From Zwartia hollandica (GTDB lineage: Bacteria > Pseudomonadota > Gammaproteobacteria > Burkholderiales > Burkholderiaceae_B): a stretch of 64,000 bases of DNA. Below the pieces are notes generated by a model that was given only the letters and a program-made list of their open reading frames with translations, made no database searches and had not been told where the DNA came from. A program made the position numbers and the translations under genes. The stretch spans positions 62,001 through 126,000 of the forward strand of contig NZ_JAHXRI010000010.1 in NCBI RefSeq assembly GCF_019923725.1, written 5' to 3'. This document shows, in pieces, positions 25,633 through 34,083 of the stretch; the stretch's first letter is position 1; every line of letters begins with the position of its first letter.

Positions 25633-26019
25633 CTACGTAACCTCTTCGCAGTCTTCATGCTCCGAAAGATCAACTTCAGAGACTTTAGCTTCCCAGCCGT
25701 GTTTCGTTTCTGTCATAACGAAGTGAGCCATCCTCTCAACACCGCTCATTGCGTCAATACTATTTGTGACTTGCTCATTGCCGTCTGAGTATGCCGCAAT
25801 TGCCTCAAGTGTCGGTTGCAACAGGAGCATCGCTTGACGTAAGTAGCGGGACTCTGCATCCGTTAAATTGCTGTTCTTACGAGTTAAGACATCGCAGATA
25901 GCTCTTGAGAGTCCTGGCAAATCACGGATGGCGATAGCCATTCCATACGGAGTTTCCGAGCGTTCATAGCCGTTTGCCAACCAGAAATTACTCAGGTCCC
26001 CATCCGTGTAGTAGTACAT
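25633..26019 (-). CDS. Regulator-like protein with YTDG...WLxNGY N-terminus
   Basis: The 128-residue protein (YYYTDGDLSNFWLANGYER and ETPYGMAIAIRDLPGLSRAI) resembles a group of proteobacterial transcriptional regulators with this N-terminus and a C-terminal XRE-like helix-turn-helix. Here the second half (YLRQAMLLLQPTLEAIAAYS) keeps only a degenerate helix-turn-helix, so DNA binding is doubtful. An AGGGAAGGG ribosome site precedes the ATG. It lies upstream of the truncated antitoxin-like gene on the same strand. Confidence 0.6.
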   Translation of the reverse strand: MYYYTDGDLSNFWLANGYERSETPYGMAIAIRDLPGLSRAICDVLTRKNSNLTDAESRYLRQAMLLLQPTLEAIAAYSDGNEQVTNSIDAMSGVERMAHFVMTETKHGWEAKVSEVDLSEHEDCEEVT

Positions 26020-26112
26020 GCCCTTCCCTAATTTTTACAGGTTTACCAAGAGGTTTTCTATATAAACGCATCAGCATATTAGGATCAAGAGGATTTACAA
26101 ACTTTTACATCA

Positions 26113-27717
26113 CTACCTCGCATAAACAACCCCCGCTCCACCCCTAGGATCCGCCCCACCCCGCATGCGCCCACCGATCGTTGAGATCACGTGCGCCCTC
26201 GACATACTAGGTTCAAAACTATGCGCACTCTGATGCACGGTATGCCCCAGCGCCCGTAACTCTTTAATCACTGAGCGTGGTACGGTGGCTTCGGTGTGTA
26301 TCCCCAGTCCCTCGCAATGTATGCGTGGCACCGTGACCGCTTCGACCGGCGACATCCCAAAATCCACGACGTTCAAAATAGACTGTAAGGTCGCGCTAAT
26401 GATCACGCTCCCACCCGGGGCTCCGGCTAACAACACAGGCTTACCGTCCTTAAGCAACATGGTCGGCACCATCCCCGTGGTACGTGCTTTACCCGGAGCC
26501 ATGGAATTCTTTTTATTCGGCACTGGATCAAACAGCTTCATCGAGTTGTTGTAGTTAAAACCCAAACCTGGGGTGACGACACCGGCGGCTGTGCCCAGCG
26601 TATGGGTCATTGACACCGCATTACCCTCGGCATCCATGACACACACATGCGTGGTGCATCCTGGTGGCGCCTCTTCCTGGCCCCCAGCATACTGCCCAGA
26701 CTTGATGCGGTCAGCCCAATAGGCTGCACGTTTCTTTGAAATCAACATGTCGGTAGGCACATCAGCAAAACGTGGGTCACCAAGATAGGCATTGCGATCC
26801 ACGTGGGCAGCGCCCATCGCACGGGCAACTAAATCGATGTGCCTTGCCGAGCCATGGTCGAGCGCACTCAGATCAAAGTGCTCCAGAATCTGCAGCATTT
26901 CAATCAAAGTTGCGCCACTGCCTGGTGGCGGATTAGAACGGACCTCGTAACCGCGATAAGAGCCGACCAAGGGTGCGCTTTCCTCCGGTTGATAGTCCGC
27001 TAGGTCCTCGCGAGTTACGAAGGCGCCATTGGCTTGTAGGTCGCGGGCGATTTCATCGCCGAGCGCACCTTGATGAAACTCCCTCCAACCGCCTTTAGCC
27101 AGACGCTCTAAGGTACGTGCATAGTCTGGCAAGCGCATCACATCGCCGACCTTGAACAAACGCCCCTCAGGGTGCAGATACACACGCGCACATTCAGCCG
27201 TCTTACGAATACGTGTAAGGCCATCCGGAATACCGGGCTGTGCGTAACCACTCCAGACACTCGCCAGGTTTGGTGTAACCAAGATGCCTTCATTGGCTTG
27301 CGCAATCGCCGGTGCGATCAGATCGGCCCACGGCATGGAGCCAAGCTTTGCATGAAAAAGACCGAGGCCCGCTGGTGTGCCAGGCGTCATGACGGCGGTG
27401 TAGCCGATCTCGCTGCGGAAATCATCGAACAAGCTATAACCAGAAATCGGGGTGCGACCTTTGCAGTCTTTCTCCCACATATCGGGACGCACTTTGGAGC
27501 CCGCGCGGTTATAGAAGTCGATCATCCCACTTGTGCCAGTCGCAGCATGGAAGTAATGCAAGGTCCCCATGCCACCCAAACCGCACATAAACGGATCATT
27601 GACCATCTGCGAGAACGCAGTCGCCAAGGCCGCATCAAAGGCGTTACCGCCCTTCTCTAGAATCTCTGCCCCCACCTCGGCAGCACGCGGCTGCGGACAC
27701 ACAACAACGCCTTTCAT
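26113..27717 (-). CDS. ggt: Gamma-glutamyltransferase family protein
   Basis: The frame is open from 27750, but ATG 27717, with a GGGAG ribosome site, matches the usual family start (MKGVVVCPQPRAAEVGAEIL) and gives 534 residues. The Ntn-hydrolase autoprocessing site is CTTHVCVMD with the catalytic threonine at about residue 355. The substrate-binding stretch GGSVIISATLQ is also present. No signal peptide is seen, so it is probably a cytosolic member of the superfamily (gamma-glutamyltransferase or a cephalosporin-acylase-like homologue); substrate is uncertain. Confidence 0.93.
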   Translation of the reverse strand: MKGVVVCPQPRAAEVGAEILEKGGNAFDAALATAFSQMVNDPFMCGLGGMGTLHYFHAATGTSGMIDFYNRAGSKVRPDMWEKDCKGRTPISGYSLFDDFRSEIGYTAVMTPGTPAGLGLFHAKLGSMPWADLIAPAIAQANEGILVTPNLASVWSGYAQPGIPDGLTRIRKTAECARVYLHPEGRLFKVGDVMRLPDYARTLERLAKGGWREFHQGALGDEIARDLQANGAFVTREDLADYQPEESAPLVGSYRGYEVRSNPPPGSGATLIEMLQILEHFDLSALDHGSARHIDLVARAMGAAHVDRNAYLGDPRFADVPTDMLISKKRAAYWADRIKSGQYAGGQEEAPPGCTTHVCVMDAEGNAVSMTHTLGTAAGVVTPGLGFNYNNSMKLFDPVPNKKNSMAPGKARTTGMVPTMLLKDGKPVLLAGAPGGSVIISATLQSILNVVDFGMSPVEAVTVPRIHCEGLGIHTEATVPRSVIKELRALGHTVHQSAHSFEPSMSRAHVISTIGGRMRGGADPRGGAGVVYAR

Positions 27718-27860
27718 GAGGTCTCCCGTATTTTGTGATCGTTTGAACAAAAATTAACACGGTATCGGGTAGATCGTCCCACTAGGCACAGAGGTATCCG
27801 TGGCGGGCATACATTTCGCCTCTAAAGACCAGAACGTGCGTCCGGCACTGAAACCACTAC

Positions 27861-28625
27861 TTATACGTCTTGTAGTCCCTCGTACCTAACGTGCATCCCG
27901 TGTCCGCGATAGAGGGGCATACAGTTCCCGTTAGTAACAGCTTGAGGATCAAACGGATCATCCACAGACGCCATTGCCACAGACGCGAAATATCCAGAGT
28001 TCCCAAGTTTCTTGAAATGCGCTTTTATCTCGGCGTAATTAACTGGCGGAGAGGCCTCTGCCTTGGGATATCGCGCCGCACGTACCACCACCCACTGTGG
28101 TCCTGCATCACCAACAAACCATATTGAAGGGTTGACTCGCGGGTCGCCATTCCATGACATCAACTTTCGCCCTTCTTTGACCAATTGATCACGAACTACT
28201 TGTACCGCCATGTCTTGAAGCTCCCATTCTGTCATCACGATTTTCACATCCGAAATAAGACCCGCCGGGTTGACCGGTTTGCGCGTGCGAGCGTCCAACA
28301 AGCCCCAACCAGGCTCTGTAGGTTTCCATTCAGCGCCAACCTTACTCATGGGCATAACACAGGCGTGTCCGGCACAGCCGTCCGCGATGGCGAGCAGTCC
28401 CTCGGGGTTGCCTGGGGTCTGCAGGCGCCCGTTAACATCCTCGAGCTGCAGGTAGAACAACTGATTACCGAGCCTGAAGGATAGGTGCTCGAGAAAAGGT
28501 GGATTCAGGTGCGATCGCAACCAACTTTGTAAAGGCCCCTGTGCCATTTTCTGTATGTGTAGCCCAGCAGCGTTCCAACACCGAGCGAATTCTTCGGTTA
28601 CATCGGCCATGTGAATGTCGTGCAT
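27861..28625 (-). CDS. Hypothetical protein
   Basis: The 254-residue protein belongs to no family I recognise. It has a LEHLSFRLGNQLFYLQLEDV region, a CAGHACVMPMS segment and repeated aromatic strands (NPSIWFVGDAGPQWVVVRAA), suggesting a compact alpha/beta fold. No signal peptide or membrane segment is seen. An ATG five codons later (28610) is an alternative start. It stands alone between the gamma-glutamyltransferase gene and the SprT-like gene. Confidence 0.65.
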   Translation of the reverse strand: MHDIHMADVTEEFARCWNAAGLHIQKMAQGPLQSWLRSHLNPPFLEHLSFRLGNQLFYLQLEDVNGRLQTPGNPEGLLAIADGCAGHACVMPMSKVGAEWKPTEPGWGLLDARTRKPVNPAGLISDVKIVMTEWELQDMAVQVVRDQLVKEGRKLMSWNGDPRVNPSIWFVGDAGPQWVVVRAARYPKAEASPPVNYAEIKAHFKKLGNSGYFASVAMASVDDPFDPQAVTNGNCMPLYRGHGMHVRYEGLQDV

Positions 28626-28893
28626 ATGAATGAACTCTCGTCCTAGCGCTTGTTAAATTTAGGTGTAAAAGAAGTTCAACCAGAGCCTAGCAAGTGCCTA
28701 GTAATTTGGTGGCGATTCAGATCGGACTTTAGCAGCTGCTGGCCATGAAAGCTGCACTACATCCAAATTTAGGTCTTGAGCGCTGATCTATTTGCGGACC
28801 ATACGACAGGCTCACCTCCTGAGGCACTGGCCTCCGTATGCTGAACGAAGAAACAGTACCAACCCTCGGTCTACTCCTTCGTCAGCCCCCACC

Positions 28894-29487
28894 ATGTCCA
28901 AACCCAAACACCCCACGCGTGAGCAGTGGCTACAACAAGCCATCCTGTCACTTACGCCGCTCTTTAAAGAGAAAGGCTATGCCGTGCCCAAGTGCCACGT
29001 TTCCTGTGGCTTTGCCAGTACGGACGTGAAGCGCGGCCACATCGGCCAGTGCTGGAGCACCAAGGCCTCTACCGACAAGGTCAATCAGATCTTTATCTCA
29101 CCCGCCTTAAGCGATAGCGTGCAGGTACTCGACACCCTGATGCATGAGCTGATACACGCCGTAGACGACTGTGAGAATAAACACGGTCCAGTGTTTAAAA
29201 AGATGGCGCTTAAACTTGGCTTAAAAGGCCCGATGCGTAGTGCCGGGGCTGGGCCAGAACTCAAAGTCAAGCTACAAGACATGGCCCTAACCCTTGGCCC
29301 CTACCCCCACGCCAAACTCAGCGTGCCAGCAAAAGTAGTCGACAGACGCCCTCGCCCGCGGGCAAAATGCAGTGAATGCGGCTTTACAGTGCCTATGCTT
29401 AAAGCCTTTATCCATTACGGGCCGCCGATTTGCCCGAAAGATAAGATTGAAATGGCAGCCGTTGGTAATTGGGAGGAATCGTATTGA
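28894..29487 (+). CDS. SprT-like zinc metallopeptidase domain protein
   Basis: The frame is open from 28792, but ATG 28894 starts the recognisable protein (197 residues). It has the zinc-protease motif HELIHAVDDCENKHG (HExxH) and a C-terminal zinc-ribbon-like pair (KCSECGFTVPM and PPICPKDKI). SprT/Spartan proteins cleave DNA-crosslinked proteins in eukaryotes; the role of bacterial homologues is less clear. Its stop overlaps the start of the next gene (TTGA), so the two are coupled. Confidence 0.88.
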   Translation: MSKPKHPTREQWLQQAILSLTPLFKEKGYAVPKCHVSCGFASTDVKRGHIGQCWSTKASTDKVNQIFISPALSDSVQVLDTLMHELIHAVDDCENKHGPVFKKMALKLGLKGPMRSAGAGPELKVKLQDMALTLGPYPHAKLSVPAKVVDRRPRPRAKCSECGFTVPMLKAFIHYGPPICPKDKIEMAAVGNWEESY

Positions 29488-30032
29488 TTAGCGCAAACAT
29501 CGCCACAAGCCTTGCCATCGACACCAACGAGTCTGTGCACGGCGAGGTCTATGACAAGCAAGGCATGATCTCTGCTATTCGGGAGCAGTTCAAGATTAGC
29601 TGGCATGGCATACACGGCGCAAACCACTGGGCCCGTGTCCTGCGTCACTGCATGACCATTGGTACTGAGCGCGGCGCGGACTTACTCGTGGTGGAGCTCT
29701 TTGCCTTTTTGCATGACAGCCAACGCCATAGCGACGGAGGTGATCACTTCCATGGCAAACGCGGTGCAGAATACGCCCGCTCGCTCAATACCACTTACTT
29801 CGAACTCACCCCATCGCGTATCGATGCATTATGCGAAGCGATTGAGCACCATAGCGGTGGCAAAGTGCACGATCAGGCGACGATTCAAACCTGCTGGGAT
29901 GCAGACCGGCTAGATCTTGGGCGAGTCAATATCATGCCCAGCCCTAAGTTCCTGTCTCAAGAGGCGACTAAGCATATAACTAGGGCTTATCGGTGGAGTC
30001 GGGAGAATCGGAAACGCATCGAGATTGAATAG
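29484..30032 (+). CDS. HD-domain-like phosphohydrolase family protein
   Basis: A TTG at 29484, with GGAGG 7 bp upstream, is the best start and overlaps the SprT gene stop by 4 bp; the protein has 182 residues. The conserved histidines and aspartates are in order: HGANHWARV, FLHDSQRHSDGGDHFHGKR, IEHHSGGKVHDQ and CWDADRLDLGRV. This fits an HD-type metal-dependent phosphohydrolase. The substrate is unknown. The coupling to an SprT-like protease is unexplained. Confidence 0.8.
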   Translation: MISANIATSLAIDTNESVHGEVYDKQGMISAIREQFKISWHGIHGANHWARVLRHCMTIGTERGADLLVVELFAFLHDSQRHSDGGDHFHGKRGAEYARSLNTTYFELTPSRIDALCEAIEHHSGGKVHDQATIQTCWDADRLDLGRVNIMPSPKFLSQEATKHITRAYRWSRENRKRIEIE

Positions 30033-30078
30033 CAGACAATCTGCATTTACGACCAACGCACTGTGTGTAAGTAGCCGA

Positions 30079-30504
30079 TCACCTCTTTGTCCCAGGATTG
30101 CCACTAATCGGCCATGCAGTTGGAACTTTCGCGTTGGTGTAGGTTATTTCACCTGAACGCACGTTTCCTTGGATAAATTTTGCAACCCGATGCGCCTTAT
30201 CCAATTCTTCTTGCGTGATACCTTGACTCGCTATCTTTGGATAAGAAAGCACGGCTAAAACTAGTGAATATCTTTTGGACGATATTTTAGGCAAAACTAG
30301 TCGGGCATATAAATTTTCAAAAAAAGGATCGTTAAGTAGAGCGTGGACTATGCTCCAATCGGGTTTGACCTTCTGATCTAGCGGCATGCTATCAACTGGT
30401 TTATCCAACAACGCTGTTTCTTTATTCACAGCGTCTGGGCCAAGAGCTTTCAAAATCTGTATAAGCTGTTTTTTCAGTGGATCTTTCTGAGTCATCACGC
30501 TCAT
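30079..30504 (-). CDS. Hypothetical protein, last gene of the helicase/HNH operon
   Basis: The 141-residue, mostly helical protein (KKQLIQILKALGPDAVNKET, then IVHALLNDPFFENLYARLVL) belongs to no family I recognise. It starts 38 bp after the stop of the SF2 helicase on the same strand, so it is probably the sixth gene of that operon, although the gap is larger than the overlaps within the rest of it. Confidence 0.65.
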   Translation of the reverse strand: MSVMTQKDPLKKQLIQILKALGPDAVNKETALLDKPVDSMPLDQKVKPDWSIVHALLNDPFFENLYARLVLPKISSKRYSLVLAVLSYPKIASQGITQEELDKAHRVAKFIQGNVRSGEITYTNAKVPTAWPISGNPGTKR

Positions 30505-30542
30505 TACCTTTATGTGCTGCCTTAAAACTGAATGAAGTTGAC

Positions 30543-32222
30543 CTATAACTTCCCGAAACGTACCTCATCTAGCATTCGACCCAGCCTCGAATAACTTTCC
30601 TCTGGAACTGTTTTTAAAAAACGTATTAAGTGTTGATCACCACTTTTAAGAATAAGTCTTTTCAATTCAGGAGCCATTTCTTCTGATCCCTGAACTTCAC
30701 ACTCATCAAGCTCCATGCCTCTGACAATCGCACCGACTCGCAAGGCTTCTTCAAGTGTTAAAGTAAATTCGGTTGAAAAGCTTTTGCCACAGGCGTGACA
30801 AGTCTCGGCATGCCGTAAGTTGAGTGCCCCGCAAGACACACATTTTTTAATTTGCTTTATTTTTGCCTCAACTGGAAATTCGTACCCACACTCACATTCG
30901 GTTGTAGACAGCGGGTGTGTTTCACCACAGTTAGGACAAATCTTCTTTTTTGGAGGGCCAGGATCTACTCTGTGTGCCGGTGACATTTCCGCCTCTACAC
31001 GTTTAGCGTACTTCTCAAAAGTCTTGAAGGCCGGCATCACCACGTAAGCACGAGAGCAGTCATCGTATGAATCGGTTCTAACGACTCGCCCCATGGCCTG
31101 CCTGAAGGCAAGCTCAGTTAATGCATTGGGCAAATAAATTAAGACCCTAAGACGTCGAATATCAACACCCTCGGATACCATAGCAACAGAAACCAACCAT
31201 CTACGCGTTGTATTACGAAATTGTTTAATTTTGTCTTCTGGGTTAGCCAACTGACTATGGACAATTAATGGCCTCTCGCCATCCAAATTCTCCAATAAGG
31301 AAGCCATAAACTCCGCCACTTCAATATTTGGAGCTATTACCAATCCACCAGCCTCAGGCATAGTAAGACGCAACTGATCTAACTTTTCAATGCCCGACTC
31401 AATCATCGATGCCTGATAGCCAGTCATCAACGGTTTTTCGGTTCCAGTAACATACTGCGGAGTCTTGGCAAGCTTATAAAAATCAAGTGCAGTCTGCAAT
31501 CCAGGAATTCGGGCAAGATTTTTAGGTAATGAAGACTCTGTATCACCAGAAACCTTTACTTCTTCGCCGCCGAGGTCAACAGTAAACTTGCCTTGATGCT
31601 TGTGAAACGTAATTGGCCGGCAGTATCCAAGCTCAACGGCGTCACCGTAAGTTAATGTATACGTGCCATCTTCAGGGTGAGATATCGCACCACTATCGTC
31701 ATAGGCTAACCAAACGGACTCAGCACCATCCGAACGAATAGGCGTTCCAGTTAAGACTAGTACATACTTTGCAGTCTCAAAGGCACCGCCAGCACTCTCA
31801 CCCCAGGCAGCCTCAACAGCGGCATGATGATGTTCGTCGCAAATTACCAATACATTTGAAGACTTGCATACGGCTTGCAGTTCGGGCCATAAGCCTTGTA
31901 TGGCAGACCACGTCGCGCAGATGTCCATATCTAAGGCACCTAACTCTCCATCTTTCGCAGTGACCTTACCCATATGCAGTCCAGTTACACGAGTAAAGTC
32001 ATCGGCCCACTGAGTTACCACTTGCGTCCGTGGTGCAATAACGATTACTCGAGTAATTTCTTCGCTATCTAGCAATGTTTTTGCGATAGCACATGCCGCT
32101 AGCGTTTTTCCAGCACCCGGAGCCGCATTAATCAAAAAATGCCGGTCCTTTTTCATATGAACTAACCAGTCCATCGCTTTTTGATGAGCTTCTATCTGCC
32201 ATGGCCTTAATTTGATATTCAC
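30543..32222 (-). CDS. SF2 DEAD/DEAH-type helicase with C-terminal zinc ribbons
   Basis: The 559-residue protein shows the full SF2 motif set: Walker A NAAPGAGKTLAACAIAKT (I), CDEHHHAAV (II, DEHH), LTGTPIRSDG (III), and QAMGRVVRTDSYD (VI). The C-terminal part carries two Cys4 zinc-ribbon modules, CPNCGETHPLSTTECECGYE and CVSCGALNLRHAETCHACGK. Such restriction-endonuclease-like ResIII helicases occur in phage and defence loci. The start overlaps the HNH gene by 4 bp. The gene is AT-rich relative to the metabolic genes nearby. It may act with the HNH nuclease on foreign DNA, but no system name fits. Confidence 0.92.
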   Translation of the reverse strand: MNIKLRPWQIEAHQKAMDWLVHMKKDRHFLINAAPGAGKTLAACAIAKTLLDSEEITRVIVIAPRTQVVTQWADDFTRVTGLHMGKVTAKDGELGALDMDICATWSAIQGLWPELQAVCKSSNVLVICDEHHHAAVEAAWGESAGGAFETAKYVLVLTGTPIRSDGAESVWLAYDDSGAISHPEDGTYTLTYGDAVELGYCRPITFHKHQGKFTVDLGGEEVKVSGDTESSLPKNLARIPGLQTALDFYKLAKTPQYVTGTEKPLMTGYQASMIESGIEKLDQLRLTMPEAGGLVIAPNIEVAEFMASLLENLDGERPLIVHSQLANPEDKIKQFRNTTRRWLVSVAMVSEGVDIRRLRVLIYLPNALTELAFRQAMGRVVRTDSYDDCSRAYVVMPAFKTFEKYAKRVEAEMSPAHRVDPGPPKKKICPNCGETHPLSTTECECGYEFPVEAKIKQIKKCVSCGALNLRHAETCHACGKSFSTEFTLTLEEALRVGAIVRGMELDECEVQGSEEMAPELKRLILKSGDQHLIRFLKTVPEESYSRLGRMLDEVRFGKL

Positions 32223-32416
32223 TTTGCACCTTTGTTTAAGTTACAACTCTGGCATAGGGCTTGACCGTTATTAGTCACAGTCTTCCCGCCATTAACGAAT
32301 GCCTGAACATGATCCGCATGAAAATTGCGCACGAGCTTTTCTCTGCAGATCTGACATCGCCCCCCGGACACCCAGGCCAAGATAGAGCGCTGTTTTTTAT
32401 CAAAAAACCTCTTCAT
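32219..32416 (-). CDS. Small HNH endonuclease domain protein
   Basis: At 65 residues it is about as short as an HNH domain can be. It has CQIC and CQSCN cysteine pairs (a zinc knuckle) around the HNH core FHADHVQAFVNGGKTVTNNG, in which H/N/H-like residues are present. It overlaps the winged-helix gene in front of it by 4 bp and the helicase behind it by 4 bp (ATGA overlaps), so it is translated with the helicase. It may provide the cutting activity of a helicase-nuclease complex. Confidence 0.88.
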   Translation of the reverse strand: MKRFFDKKQRSILAWVSGGRCQICREKLVRNFHADHVQAFVNGGKTVTNNGQALCQSCNLNKGAK

Positions 32417-32685
32417 TTCTCTAACCAGTACTCTGTCATTTCAATTTCATTAATAGGTAAATTAATCGGTGGCTTTACAACGGCAACCTTATTAATCCTG
32501 AGAAGAACCCTTACGTAACTCACCTTTCTGGACTTAACCATCCAACCTTCTTGACGCATTTTTGAAATATTTGAGGTCAATGAAGGAACACCAAAATAGA
32601 TAATTGCTTCAAGCCTTGTAATTGGATTTCCGGCTGCTAAATGTTCTTTTAATGCTAAGGTCACGCCGTATCTATTAGCACTCAT
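32413..32685 (-). CDS. Small winged helix-turn-helix protein
   Basis: ATG 32685 with GGAGG 6 bp upstream gives 90 residues. The segment LEAIIYFGVPSLTSNISKMR, then QEGWMVKSRKVSYVRV, resembles a winged helix-turn-helix in which a second strand follows the recognition helix. It may regulate the operon or act as a DNA-recognition subunit for the helicase. It overlaps the HNH gene by 4 bp and the preceding gene by 11 bp. Confidence 0.65.
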   Translation of the reverse strand: MSANRYGVTLALKEHLAAGNPITRLEAIIYFGVPSLTSNISKMRQEGWMVKSRKVSYVRVLLRINKVAVVKPPINLPINEIEMTEYWLEK

Positions 32686-33004
32686 AATTTCCTCCAAAAT
32701 ATCTGCTCCACGGCTTATTCGTTATGAAGTCATCTGATTCATAGACTAAATTCAACAGTTCTCGCTCCTCATGCATCATCTCTTCACCAAAGGAACTCAT
32801 CAAGCTGTATACATCTTGCGTATTATGTTCATAGTGAGATGCCCTGAATTCGTAGCCTTCTTCAGGTTCGTTGTTGAATAAGTCATGCAACGTACTTGCA
32901 TACTCAATCAACTGTGAATCACTGTATTTTTCGCCTACCGATTCCCTTAGAATGTAATATATGTATCGCACCTGATTGGGTCCGTTCATCTGTCTGATCT
33001 CCAT
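32675..33004 (-). CDS. Hypothetical protein in helicase/HNH operon
   Basis: About 109 residues from ATG 33004 (a GTG at 33010 is possible). Acidic and Tyr/Glu-rich (YIYYILRESVGEKYSDSQLI, then SFGEEMMHEERELLNLVYES). No recognised domain. It lies 9 bp after the DUF4258-like gene and overlaps the winged-helix gene. Confidence 0.6.
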   Translation of the reverse strand: MEIRQMNGPNQVRYIYYILRESVGEKYSDSQLIEYASTLHDLFNNEPEEGYEFRASHYEHNTQDVYSLMSSFGEEMMHEERELLNLVYESDDFITNKPWSRYFGGNYEC

Positions 33005-33013
33005 TGCCACTCG

Positions 33014-33316
33014 TTAGTGATAAAGACGATTAACTTTGGATTTAGTCAGACGCTGATTTTGGTATAACTTTCCCACCGTCACGATTGCACGATCTGCACG
33101 CGACTCGATCAGATAGCTTCTTAAGTTCTCATGATTCTTTGCAATGAAGACATGACCAAAGTCAGCTTCCATTTCTTTTATAGATTTCTTACTAAAAAAT
33201 CTCACTACACACCCGTGCGTCGCTGGACGTACTTCTCCATAGACTTGCAGCAAGTGCTCTACCCCATCATTAATGCCTCGTTGTTGCGCCCTGACTTCAG
33301 CATGCTTGGTTTTCAT
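33014..33316 (-). CDS. DUF4258-like protein, first gene of the helicase/HNH operon
   Basis: The 100-residue protein starts HAEVRAQQRGINDG, a pattern like the H..xRxxQRG opening of DUF4258 (RelE-like fold), then VVRFFSKKSIKEMEADFGHV. Its relation to toxins is a possibility only. AGGAGGATTT precedes the ATG, an excellent ribosome site, so it is the start of the operon that runs through the HNH and helicase genes. It may be a toxin, an inhibitor or a regulator. Confidence 0.6.
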   Translation of the reverse strand: MKTKHAEVRAQQRGINDGVEHLLQVYGEVRPATHGCVVRFFSKKSIKEMEADFGHVFIAKNHENLRSYLIESRADRAIVTVGKLYQNQRLTKSKVNRLYH

Positions 33317-33416
33317 AAATCCTCCTGGTTAACGAGAAGGAGCGAAGAGGGCCACTTTTGTATATGGCTAATTTCTTTGCTCTTGGTCACAAGACGAGAC
33401 GAAATTGCAAAAGTCA

Positions 33417-33482
33417 GGGCCCCGATCAAAAAAAATTGATACTGGGGCCCAGAAATTGACAAAGGCCCGAGAAGGGGCCTTT
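33417..33482. terminator. Two adjacent GC-rich hairpins
   Basis: GGGCCCC (33417-33423) pairs with GGGGCCC (33444-33450), with an inner ATCAA/TTGAT pairing. AAAGGCCC (33461-33468) pairs with GGGCCTTT (33475-33482). They separate the operon to the left from the anti-sigma/sigma unit to the right and probably end the latter. The flanking T-runs are weak on both strands. Confidence 0.6.
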
Positions 33483-33509
33483 TGAGGGAACGTGAGTAGT
33501 CCTATACGT

Positions 33510-34070
33510 CTATTGTTTACTTGATCCGATAATCACATTGACTGAGCCAGAGGAGTCTGCACTGATACCAAGCAAAGATCTAAGTTTATCTTGTTTTTTT
33601 ACATTCGGCTTAAACGGCTTGATGTACAGGCCATATTTATCTCCAGCATATGCTACCTCAACGTCCAACTCTGCATCGAGAGCTATCGCAATGATATTAA
33701 AAGCCAACTCTCGAGGGTTAGAAACCTGAAACGAAACATACTCCTGCGCCGACGATACTTGAACAGCTTGACTGTCCTCACCAACGCTTCGCGTTGCGAC
33801 TGTTGCAGGGACCATAAGGAGTCGGCTAAGCAAAAGACCAACAGAAAAAGCTGACAGCAATGATGCAGTAAATCCTTTCCAGCTGACAGCGAACGGCTTT
33901 TTAGTGTGGCCTAGTAGGGCGAGCTTACCTTCAAAAGATCGCTTAAGATAATCTGGCGTCTCTTTCGTGATGCCCAGCGTTTTTTCAAAGCTATGCACTG
34001 AGCGCTTAATGATTTTCTCTTGTTCAGCTGAAAATATATTTTCGTGAGGATCTTGACTGTTTACTGGCAT
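33510..34070 (-). CDS. Putative membrane-anchored anti-sigma factor
   Basis: The 186-residue protein has a cytosolic N-terminus of about 70 residues (IIKRSVHSFEKTLGITKETP), one membrane segment (about residues 72-92, GFTASLLSAFSVGLLLSRLL) and a periplasmic C-terminus. This is the topology of a transmembrane anti-sigma factor, although no ZAS zinc motif is seen. It starts 13 bp after the stop of an ECF sigma gene, which is the standard pairing. The name rests on context; homology to a characterised anti-sigma family is not evident. Confidence 0.65.
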   Translation of the reverse strand: MPVNSQDPHENIFSAEQEKIIKRSVHSFEKTLGITKETPDYLKRSFEGKLALLGHTKKPFAVSWKGFTASLLSAFSVGLLLSRLLMVPATVATRSVGEDSQAVQVSSAQEYVSFQVSNPRELAFNIIAIALDAELDVEVAYAGDKYGLYIKPFKPNVKKQDKLRSLLGISADSSGSVNVIIGSSKQ

Positions 34071-34083
34071 ATAGCAATCCTCT

